Assembly: GCA_002104935.1 (NCBI GenBank)
Contig: MCGT01000013.1
Span: 310,001 to 374,000 of the forward strand
Reading direction: 5' to 3'
Source: Hesseltinella vesiculosa
Lineage: Eukaryota > Mucoromycota > Mucoromycetes > Mucorales > Cunninghamellaceae
Length of the DNA stretch: 64,000 nt
The notes below the pieces were generated by a model, which searched no databases, was not told the origin of the DNA, and was given only the letters and a program-made list of their open reading frames with translations. Below are positions 55,572 to 64,000 of this stretch, piece after piece (the first letter of the stretch is position 1; every line of letters begins with the position of its first letter). The translations under genes and the position numbers were made by a program.

Positions 55572-57662
55572 CTAAAGTATGACCCATTTGCCATTGATTT
55601 TGAGCTCAGAGAGGCTATAGACATTGATTAAAAGATGGCCGTTTTCGTGCGCTTCAGATGGGTGCGTGTCAAGGACTTTGAATTTTTCCAGAGCAGAGTC
55701 TTCGTCATAGGAGGGCACCAGCGGGAAGTCATGGGCGGTGGGGAGGCCAATGCCACAGCTGCGGTAATAATGCACATACGTACTGCTGAGCCACTTGACG
55801 TCGTCGGCAAATTCATAGCGCTGAAAGTCTACGGAGCCTTGACCGAAACTGGAGGCGGCAAGGTTGTGGCCTCGGTTGATGATGATGGGCGAGAGCTGGA
55901 GGTTGTGAGAAATCCGAGCCGACTTGACCTTGATCACGAATGCCTTGCTTCGCTCCAGAGCGGCCTGCTGCCGGGTGCGCATGCCTGGGCCGTCCGGTGC
56001 GAGTGTGGGTGCGCTGGACGCCGGTCGGCCATCGCGTGCGAGCATGCTTGTGGGGTGGCTGTTGGTTTTCTGCCATCGCCGGACGGTCACAAAGCCAAGG
56101 ATCTTCAGCAGCTGGTCCTGGACAAAGAGACGCACATGGCAAAGTCGGATGGATCGGAAGCGGTGGCTGGGGAAATCCAAGACAAGGCCCTCTGAATGGC
56201 CGCAACAGACAATGCTCAAGTACATGTCAAGGGCACACCATTGCTTGCAGATTTGCCCCAGCTGGCGCAGAGAGTGGTTGGAGACGGTGCTGTGGTCAAG
56301 ATTCAGGCGGAGGAGGGGGTGGCTGTCGAGGGTTCGAGCATAACGATAGCCATTGGACAGCCAATCCAAGATACAATGACTGACGGACAGGGTGGTCAGG
56401 TGCGGGCAGGAAAGCAACAACCAGAACAGGCCAAGGGCGTCTTTGCGTGGCATATAGACCGTCAGGTTCAGGGTGGTGAGGCAGCGACATTGATGCAAGT
56501 CGCGCCAAAACAGCAGGTTGTGATTGCGGATGCGGCTGTTTGGAAGCACAGAGTCCAGGTACATAGTCAAGTCCAAGGCACGAAGGGCATAGCCTACCGT
56601 GAGCACCATCAAGCCCATGCAGCAGTCTGACACACCTGTGCGAGATGTCATGTGCAAATGACGGAGCCTTTGGCACGCCGGGGTCGCAGGCGAGATGGCA
56701 GAGACCCTGTCATGAACCTGACCATCCAGCTGCTGGCCAAACAAATGGCGAAAGACCTTGTCAGCCCAGCAAACATTTTCAAGTGTCAGAGAGGTCAAGA
56801 GCAAACATGCGTCGAGAAACAGGGCAATGGCGTCCTCCAGGGCGTGGATGTCGATCAGGTCGTGATAGCCACTATGATCAAACCAGGAAGGGTGAAAACT
56901 GATCGTCAGCTTTTTCAAGTTAGGGTATTTTGCCGCCCAGTAGTGCATCCAGGGAACAGCATCATCCCACAGCCCGTTGTGGAAGAGGCCAAAGGAGGTG
57001 AGGGTCAGGCTCGGTTGGCGCACCAGCTGCATGTCCAGGACGGCATCCATCTCAGGCTCACCCAGCGCATCGACAATGGCCCGCCTGTGATCGAGGTAGA
57101 CACTTTCGAGGCACGGGCAGGCCTCGTGTACCATTTCCATTTCTTGCGGCAAGGTGGTTCGTAGCAAGCTCATGCAAGCCAGCGATTTCAGGTGGCCGCA
57201 CTTGCGCAGCAGTGGCAGGACGTCGTCGATGGCCTCCAACTCGGCACATTCCAAATAAAGACTGGTCAGGTAGACCATGGGTGTGTACATATCAAAATTA
57301 TTATGCTGGATGTGCTGTTGACGGTGGAAGAAGGAGGACCAAAAAGGGGCGCCAAGAATCAGCGTCTGCAGTCGAGGGATCAAATGAAGAAAGACACTGA
57401 ATTGGGTGGCATTGATCGGCGACATGTTGATTTCAATCTGTTGCACATTGTCGGCCAGCCAAGGCGATGCCAGCAACTGATCTTGCAATAGGTACAGCTG
57501 AACAATATTGCGGATGTGGATGGTTGTCACAAGGAGAGGCTGGAATAGACGACGCGTTTGCCGAGAAACATAGCAACACTCCATTCGATCCCGTTTTTCC
57601 ATCCATTGATTCACCTCTATTATCACCTCGACAGGTAGCGAGAGAAGCCCCGTCTGTGGCAT
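55572..57662 (-). CDS. F-box / LRR-like protein
   Basis: Intronless, 696 residues. It opens LLSLPVEVIIEVNQWMEKRD, followed by CYVSRQTRRLFQPLL: an F-box (LPxEVxxxI... VSRxxRxLxxP) that would bind Skp1 in an SCF ubiquitin ligase. The rest has many leucine-rich segments (HLIPRLQTLILGAPF, TSLYLECAELEAIDDVL, LKSLACMSLL, LTTLNLTVYMPR, LTTLSVSHCILD), typical of irregular LRR repeats in fungal F-box proteins. A basic Arg-rich insert precedes the C-terminus (residues about 535-580), which ends in a less repetitive region. The substrate is not predictable. The start is the first Met, and the N-terminus fits the family. A CCAAT box lies about 105 bp upstream. Confidence 0.8.
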   Translation of the reverse strand: MPQTGLLSLPVEVIIEVNQWMEKRDRMECCYVSRQTRRLFQPLLVTTIHIRNIVQLYLLQDQLLASPWLADNVQQIEINMSPINATQFSVFLHLIPRLQTLILGAPFWSSFFHRQQHIQHNNFDMYTPMVYLTSLYLECAELEAIDDVLPLLRKCGHLKSLACMSLLRTTLPQEMEMVHEACPCLESVYLDHRRAIVDALGEPEMDAVLDMQLVRQPSLTLTSFGLFHNGLWDDAVPWMHYWAAKYPNLKKLTISFHPSWFDHSGYHDLIDIHALEDAIALFLDACLLLTSLTLENVCWADKVFRHLFGQQLDGQVHDRVSAISPATPACQRLRHLHMTSRTGVSDCCMGLMVLTVGYALRALDLTMYLDSVLPNSRIRNHNLLFWRDLHQCRCLTTLNLTVYMPRKDALGLFWLLLSCPHLTTLSVSHCILDWLSNGYRYARTLDSHPLLRLNLDHSTVSNHSLRQLGQICKQWCALDMYLSIVCCGHSEGLVLDFPSHRFRSIRLCHVRLFVQDQLLKILGFVTVRRWQKTNSHPTSMLARDGRPASSAPTLAPDGPGMRTRQQAALERSKAFVIKVKSARISHNLQLSPIIINRGHNLAASSFGQGSVDFQRYEFADDVKWLSSTYVHYYRSCGIGLPTAHDFPLVPSYDEDSALEKFKVLDTHPSEAHENGHLLINVYSLSELKINGKWVIL

Positions 57663-58063
57663 CGCTTGGATCCTTTACAAAAATGAAGCGTTTCAGACAA
57701 AAAAAGGAAAAGCGGGTGCGTGCGGGTGTGGAATCCCTTTCATGCACTGTAAAAAAGTGGACCCCTGATTGGCCATAAGCACAAGACATCCTTTCTTTGT
57801 TGTCACAAGCAGCCACAGCTTTCTTGGCCAGCCCATGGTTGATGTCTTAGTGCAAGGATGGCGTTTTCTGTGCTCAGCTTTGCGGTGGAGTGCTTTGATA
57901 CGGACGGTGTAGTTGAAGACACTTCATTATAGAGTTTGGGTTCAGTATTTTGAAAGTACAGACTAAAAACCGTCTGGAATTGAAACACCACTGACACCTC
58001 ATGAAAAAGGAAGCTTCGCTTTTTTTTTTCTTGTAGACTTTCTTTTTCTTCCTTATTCTGACC
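57663..58063. promoter_or_regulatory. divergent promoter of the F-box and guanine deaminase genes
   Basis: GATTGGC at 57767-57773 (inverted GCCAATC), 105 bp upstream of the F-box start; a T-run at 58020-58030 ending TTGTAG may be an acceptor of a 5'-UTR intron of the deaminase. No gene of its own. Confidence 0.4.
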
Positions 58064-59689
58064 ATGGTCGAAACGTCGCATATTTATTACGGTACAATTG
58101 TACACACCCTTTCAGTAAAAAACTTGGAGATCATACAGCAGGCTGTCCTTGTTGTATCTAATGGCATCATTGTCAAACTTGACCGAAATGTCAAAGACAT
58201 CGACGCCTACATCAGCAGTGCCTCTTGTACGAACTATGTGGTAAGTCAGCTTTCGAATCTCTTGCCTAGATCAACAATAATAACGATGATTATGACACCA
58301 AACTGTGGGAAAAAAAATCAAACATGGGATCATGCTAACCCCTGATGCTCTTTTTTTTTTTTTTATGCCGTAAGCTTCATCGCCTTGGTGAACATGAATT
58401 CCTCATTCCTGGCCTGGTGGATACACATGCTGTAGGGAACGCTTAGGAAACATACACCTCACAGGGCTCTTACTGACTTCTCCCCACCTCACCAGCATGC
58501 CCCCCAATATGTGTTTGCTGGGTCAGGCATGGATTTGCCTCTGATGGATTGGCTCAACACCTACACCTTCCCGTCGGAATCCAAGTTTAAGGATGAGCAG
58601 TATGCCCAGGATGCCTACGCCAAGACGGTGCACCGTTTCTTGCGCAACGGTACGACGACCTGCAGCTGGTTCGCCACTATCCACCTGGCGGCATGCAAGC
58701 GACTGGTCGACACCATTCACGATCTTGGCCAGCGTGCCTATGTCGGCAAGGTCAACATGGATCAGAACAGCCCCGATTATTATGTCGAAGCTTCCACCCA
58801 AGCTAGTCTGGACGATACTCGCCTGTTCATTGACTATACCAAAGCCAAGGCTGGCCATGACAGGCTGATCACCCCCGTCGTCACCCCCCGCTTTGCTGTG
58901 TCTTGCTCGACCCCACTGATGCGAGGTCTGGCCGATCTTGCCAAGGAGTACCGGCTTCCGATCCAGAGCCATCTGTGCGAAAACCCAGACGAGATCAAAT
59001 TTGCTTGTTCATTATTCCCCGATTGCAAGAACTACACCGACATCTACCAGCAACATGGCCTGCTCGGACCTGACACGTACATGGCTCACTGCGTACACAT
59101 GACCGATGATGAAATCAACCTTTTAGCCACCACCCAGACCGGCGTGGCCCACTGTGCGAACTCAAACTTTTCCCTGCAGAGCGGCGTGTGCGACGTGCAA
59201 CGGCTCTTGTCGCACGGCATCAAGGTCGGCTTGGGCACGGACGTCGCTGGCGGCTTCTCCCCTTCTATCCTGGACGCCATCCGTTCTGGCTTCTGGGCGT
59301 CCAAAATGAAAAAAGTGATCGAGCGCGACATGCATGGCAATAGCGACTACGTTTGCCTGCAGCCCTCCGAACTGCTGTTTTTGGCCACGCTTGGCGGTGC
59401 CCAGGTGCTTGGTTTGCAAGACCTCATTGGCAACTTTGTTGAGGGCAAGGCGTTTGATGCTCTCTGGATCGATGCTGACCGAGGCAACGTCGACCTCATT
59501 GGCGACTTGACGATATTCCAGAAGCTGGAGAAATTCCTTTTCAACGGCTCCGCCGACAACATCCTCCATGTGTACGTGCAAGGTCGCCGAGTGTCTGGGG
59601 TGCCTGACGATGAAAATGACTTGGCTTCCTCTGGTGATACCTTGAACCATGGTGTGGCTCTTGACCATACCACCAAGCCCTCCATCTAG
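58064..59689 (+). CDS. guanine deaminase
   Basis: Zinc amidohydrolase converting guanine to xanthine in purine salvage and catabolism. Exons 58064-58240, 58375-58431 and 58496-59689 give 1,428 nt, 475 residues, close to the fungal enzyme (about 450-490). GLVDTHAHAPQYVFAGSGMD carries the metal-binding HxH and substrate segment (canonical DTHIHAPQ). QSHLCEN holds a further His, MAHCVHM the next, and GLGTDVAGGFSP the catalytic Asp. NSNFSLQSG is also conserved. The second exon is only 57 nt. The N-terminus (TIVHTLSVKNLEII...) shows the usual beta-sandwich strand. The start is the ATG after a T-run; no alternative. Confidence 0.94.
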
Positions 59690-59825
59690 ATGTCTGTCCT
59701 CATGCCCGTCCTATTTTATGATGATCCTAGACTATATATAAAAAAAAGCCATATCACCCGCTTTTTAATATATTGGTTTGTAAAGAGTACATTTGGAACG
59801 GGTCCATGCCTCATTGGCCATGCTC

Positions 59826-61137
59826 TTATTCAAAATCTTCATCAAACACAGGTACGCCCCAAACTGGTCGAATAAAGCGTTTGCTGTTTGTCTTGGAGAT
59901 GTCGTTGATTGCTTGTACCTGTGCCTCGGTCAAGTCCACCAATTGGAAGTTGGAGATCACACGCTGATGGCAGATCCGTAAAAAAAAAAAAGTGTGTTGA
60001 GCAAATCAACAGCTCTCCTCCTAGCATTTCATTTTCCCCTCATTGTTTTACCGAGGGAGTGACACTCTTGGGAATGACGGTGCCACGCAGAGCGCCCCAG
60101 GAGATGAGTATTTGAGCAGTCGAGACGCCATGTGCTTCGGCAATTTTGGTCAGGGTGGGGTCTTGCAACAACGGTGATCCACTGGATCCTAATGGCGAGT
60201 AAGCTGTGACATGGATGCCCTTTGAGGCACAGTATTCCAAAAGTTTATATTGAGGCAAGTAGGCTAGGACCAAAAAGAGTGGGAGGATGAGAGGATGATT
60301 TGGAAAGATGGCCTTTTTTCTTGTCGTTTTAAAAGAGAGAGAGAGAGAGTTCTTACGATGCAATTCGATTTGATTGACAGCAGGTGGAATCTTGGCCGCA
60401 GTAAGCAGGCGTTCCAGATTGGGAATAGCAAAATTGCAGACGCCAATGGCCTTGGTTTTTCCTGTGGCAGCCAATTTCTCCATCGCTTCCCAGGTAACTT
60501 CAAAGCCCGCCACTTGGTCATCGATATCACGCGAGCCATCTGCACGCAAAGGAATCAAAACCCCAGGCTCAGGATTCAAAGCAACAGGCCAGTGCAACAG
60601 CTAGGTAGGAGATAGAAAGATGGAAGCGTGAGAGATTTCCAAGGACCGACTCGGTCTTACGTAGAGATCGACGTAATCTAAGCCCAAATCGCTCAATGAC
60701 TTTTCAAATGCTTGAGGAACGGTGGCCGGGCGAGCTTGGATAGGGGCCAGTTTGGTGGTGACAAAGATGTCCTCGCGCTTGAGTTCCAACTGAGCCAGTC
60801 CATCACGGATAGCGCGACCGACTTCCACCTCGTTGCCGTAGGCAAACGCAGTGTCTTTATGGGCCATAAAAGTGGGAGTGAGCCTCGAGTGTTTTCCAGC
60901 TCGGTTCAATGGATGTTTTACCAATATGACGGTAGCCAGCCTTGAGTGCTGTCAAGATAGCATTGTAAATGGCATCGGGCTCGGTTGCTTGCCAGGTGCC
61001 TAAACCGACGGTGGGAATCTTGGCGCCTGTGTTTCTTATCGCCAGAACAAGAACAAAGGGAGCAGGGTGAGCATGGCGATGGGAGATGTACGAAATAGAA
61101 AAGCTTACAATGTATGTGATGGAGGAGCTGAAGGCAT
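59826..61137 (-). CDS. aldo-keto reductase
   Basis: NADPH-dependent reduction of aldehydes or ketones in the cytosol. Six exons (61137-61109, 61034-60922, 60854-60661, 60600-60357, 60263-60052, 59963-59826) give 930 nt, 309 residues, the standard length. Catalytic tetrad in place: Asp of HIDTAFAYGNE, Tyr of the same motif, Lys of FVTTKLAP and His of LLHWPV. KTKAIGVCNFAIPNLERLL and VNQIELHPYLPQYKLLEYC are strongly family-like; STAQILISWGALRGTVIPKS ends with the NADPH 2'-phosphate Lys region. Start MPSAPPSHT comes from a short first exon (29 nt); in-frame codons further upstream give nothing conserved. Glycerol, xylose or general carbonyl reduction all fit; specificity is unclear. Confidence 0.92.
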
Positions 61138-61509
61138 TTGCTATGTGGAAGGGATGGTCGTTTTTGGAAAAAAAAAAAAAAAAAAAGAAAAGAATAACCA
61201 CGAGCCGCGCCCCGTTGTGCTTTTTTTATGTATTCACTACGGACTTTTTTGGTCTACCAGCCAATCAAGGAAGGTAGGCTTTTGCATTCTGCAAAACCTT
61301 AACCGTGAGTTTTTTTTTTCTTAAAAGCATTCTTTGTCGATAGAAAGAATCTTTTTTTTTTTTTTTTGGCCTTGGAGAGAATTGACCATCAGACACGGCG
61401 AGCACGTCATCGGTTCTTTTTCCCATTCTGGAGAAACCTCGAGACTCGGAAGTCTAATTAAAACCAGGCAGCTTCAAATGGAGATCGAGCTTTTTTCATT
61501 TATTATTTT
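61138..61509. promoter_or_regulatory. promoter of the aldo-keto reductase gene with CCAAT box
   Basis: AGCCAATC at 61259-61266, about 122 bp upstream of the reductase start, same orientation problem aside a good NF-Y/HAP-type site. A-run of 18 at 61171-61188, T-run of 17 at 61350-61366. No gene. Confidence 0.45.
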
Positions 61510-64000
61510 CTATAGTTGTTGTACAGCAGCATCGATGTCCCATTTTGTGTTTTGTAAGAGCTGCAGAGCCTGATCATGGGAACAATGTTCAAAATCCAAG
61601 AGGTAGGCAAGTTTCTTCTTTTCAATGACCTTGTCCACCAGGTGGAACCAGTCCTGCTCAATGTTGTCCAGAAGCTGATCCCGTCGATCACCGTCGACTT
61701 CCTTGACAAGGACAGTAAAGGCGGCGCTGATGGGACGATGATCCGAGGCTTGGACTTCATGACGACGATAATACTGATTTTCGGTGTGCCTGGAACGCCA
61801 CAACACACGATCGCACCAAGCCGGCACACGCTTCTTTTCCGAAGAATCGTAATTGTTGGTCCCCCGGTCATATTTGTATGTTGGGTCGAACCGCAGAGGC
61901 GCTTCTTGGAACCACATGAGCTTGAAAAGGGGGTTGGTGACATTCTGGCGCTTGAGTTGGTCTTGCACTTGCAGAGCGTCCCAAGCATGGTTCTTGTCTG
62001 GCTGGCGCAGCAGATCCAGGACTTGCTTGCGATCCATGGCAATTCGGTAGTTCAGGTCGCCGCTGAGGAAGACATGTTCGTGATCGAGGATCAGGCTGCC
62101 ATCGCCACCGTCGGCAAACAGGTCCATGTTGCGTTGGTAGGCTGGAAAGGCGGCGGAGTTGAGGATGCCTTCGGCATCGGCATTGCGATCTTGCACGTGC
62201 GACTGGCCAGCAGCCAAATGACAGTTGACAAAACAAAACGACGAGTGCTCGTACATGAACCGGATCGCAATCCCGCCCTTGTTGCCGTGGATGCTTTTGT
62301 TCATCACCTTGAGACCAGTCTTGACCACGGTGGCGTCGCAGTTCCAGACACGGCTCATCTCAGTTTTCTTGACAAACACACAGCTAAACAGGCCGACCAG
62401 TTGGTCGGTCTTGTACACAGAATAAGCATCTCGGCCATAATTGTCGCCGATCACCCGGACCAAATGATCGTGCCAAAGTCGGTATCGGTGCGTCAGCATT
62501 TCATCGGCGTCCTCCAGTGTCTCGATTTTTTTCCTTGAAGCAAACAACGATTCTATATAAAAAAAAAAAATCAGCAAACCCCTTCTTGTACCAATGGTTT
62601 TGTCTCCCTTACTGGCTGTCTGTTTTTTGGATTCCAAATCAATGATTTCTTGGATCCCAACGACAATCACATCTGGGCTGTCGGCCTCACCCAGCCATTC
62701 ATGGACAAGGTCGTTGTCCTTGCCTGTCAGTTTCTCGGGTTTGTTGGCGTCAATATTCCACGAGCAAATCATCACTTGAATTGGACGGTAGTTGCTATAG
62801 CTGTCGGCTTTGAGCTGTAATTGACGATCTATAGAGTCAAACGTTAGGGACCATCACCATGCTAGATGTTTCATTGTCTCGGTTTTTTTTTTTTTTTTTT
62901 TTTTTTTTACCATGCCAACTGTCGGTCATCATGCCATCCCAGAGAGCAACTTCGCCATGGGTATCACCGGTAATGACCTGCAAAAGGCCATCGTTGCGTA
63001 GGAACCGTGAGTCGTCGACAAGCAAGGATGTGAGTGGGCTCTTGTGGGCCGACCAGAGTTTGACCACGCTCCATCGCTCGGGTCGAGTGTCGTAGACATA
63101 GACCATGCCGGTATTGTAGCCTGTCCACAGGTAATGTTGATCCACAGCAGTCATGGCACAGATCCCATACAGTGACACAGTGTAGACTTGCACCTTTTCC
63201 AGCGTTTGCTTGTCCCAGAGGGTGACTTTGCCGTCATCATGGCCGGCAAAGACTACATTGTGATGGAAAGGCACAACGGCGAGGCCAGTGATGTTACCGA
63301 GGTCATTGGGAATGCGCACCTGCTGCTGGCTGTAGTCGGACGTTGGCTTGTGGCTGTCCAGGCCGCGGTAGACATGCAAGGATCGACCATTGGACAGCCA
63401 GAGATCGTTTTTGTCGGCGACAAGAGCCGCAGTGGTCTTGCTCATGACCATGTACTTTTGCGGCAGCATGGCGGTGCTATTCAGTTTGAGGCCAGCCGAG
63501 GTCGAGGACACAACGGGCCAGATCGCAAGCAGGCCGCTTTCATCCAACGTCCAAATCTCAGCATTGCGTCGACGGAACATGAACGAGATGGGCTGTTTGT
63601 GGCTGCTGGTGACTTTGGTGATGGCTTTTGTCTTGCAGTCGATGGAAAGGATCGTGCCGTCGTTCATGCCCACCCACAGGTACCGTCCCTGGTCGTCAAG
63701 GCGCAGGGCCGGCAAAAAGACAAGGCTGCGAATCCGGTCATGGTCGCCGCCGGCGGTGACGTCTTGCGAAAACACGGTGGTGCCGGTCAGGGTGTTGCGC
63801 ACGCAGACCTCATTGACACCTGTGGCCACAAACGATCCAAACACAGCCATGGGCTGGGACTTGCTGTTCTGCTGCGCACCTTGGAAACGAAGTTCGCCGC
63901 CGCCGACGCAGGGTGGGTTACGGGTGGCCGAGCTAAAGTCCGGGTAGATACTCTTGGACATCAGGTTGCTTTCGCGCAGGTGGGAGCCCGTCAGGCCAGG
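61510..64000 (-). CDS. inositol polyphosphate 5-phosphatase with WD40-like N-terminus and UBA-like C-terminus (5' end outside window)
   Basis: Removes the 5-phosphate of phosphoinositides, here a type with a propeller upstream of the catalytic domain. Visible exons: up to 64000-62911, 62828-62613 and 62552-61510, frame kept. The N-terminal part has several WD-like strands (GVNEVCVRNTLTGTTVF, YLWVGMNDGTILSID, VVFAGHDDGKVTLWD, LLQVITGDTHGEVALWD). The catalytic part shows all motifs: MICSWNIDANKPE, NKGGIAIRF, FVNCHLAAG, FLSGDLNYRIAM, RVPAWCDRVLW and SDHRPISAAF. The last 50 residues (LLDFEHCSHDQALQLLQNTK, WDIDAAVQQL) resemble a UBA helix bundle, suggesting ubiquitin binding. Such WD40 plus 5-phosphatase proteins occur in plants and some fungi. 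More sequence is missing upstream. Confidence 0.92.

Noticed and set aside
61576..62538. 320-codon ORF antisense to the 5-phosphatase
   Set aside because: Shadow of the conserved minus-strand catalytic exon.

Overview
The window is nuclear DNA from a filamentous fungus, most likely an early-diverging one of the Mucoromycota (Mucorales type). The coding genes are split by many short introns of about 50-110 nt with GTAAG/GTAAA donors. They encode fungal proteins such as END3, an SREBP-like bHLH factor, a Cdc15/Imp2-type F-BAR-SH3 protein, a DHA2 drug transporter and FKBP12. The set also includes FANCD2, which is absent from most Ascomycota but kept in some basal fungi. Intergenic DNA and introns are full of long A/T homopolymers. 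No rRNA, tRNA, CRISPR or bacterial-style operon was seen. Genus-level placement is not possible from sequence alone.

Layout: 1-6.0 kb holds the 3' part of chorismate mutase, two unrecognised genes, a UPF0390-type small basic protein, a D-2-hydroxyacid dehydrogenase and a small hydrophilic protein. 6.0-12.3 kb is one 27-exon FANCD2 gene. 12.5-16.4 kb has an SREBP-like factor divergent from a cyclin L gene, then a single-pass membrane protein. 16.4-19.4 kb is gene-free. 19.4-24.8 kb has an O-fucosyltransferase-like protein, a decayed TnpB/Fanzor-like nuclease gene, a small bHLH protein and an unrecognised gene. 25.6-32.3 kb has FKBP12, the F-BAR-SH3 protein and a divergent hexokinase-like protein. 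33.0-36.3 kb is an accessory patch: a lineage-specific PD-(D/E)XK-like protein abutting an antisense Ty3/gypsy chromointegrase fragment. 37.8-49.6 kb has the DHA2 transporter, END3, a C2H2 factor and pyruvate kinase, separated by long empty spacers. 50-64 kb has a methyltransferase, an epoxide hydrolase with a frameshift, a small acidic protein, an F-box/LRR-like protein, guanine deaminase, an aldo-keto reductase and a WD40-type inositol 5-phosphatase cut by the window end.

The genes are mostly independent housekeeping or regulatory loci. Two loose themes are actin, endocytosis and septation (END3, F-BAR-SH3, 5-phosphatase) and central metabolism with its regulators (pyruvate kinase, hexokinase-like protein, SREBP-like factor). 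For almost every spliced gene I derived exon boundaries by hand, and the summed exon lengths come out divisible by three. The exception is the epoxide hydrolase, which is one base short. Main surprises: three introns that only work as GC-AG introns, microexons of 8 and 13 nt, a TnpB/Fanzor relic, a hexokinase homologue lacking its signature motifs, and a short tail-anchored SREBP-like factor.
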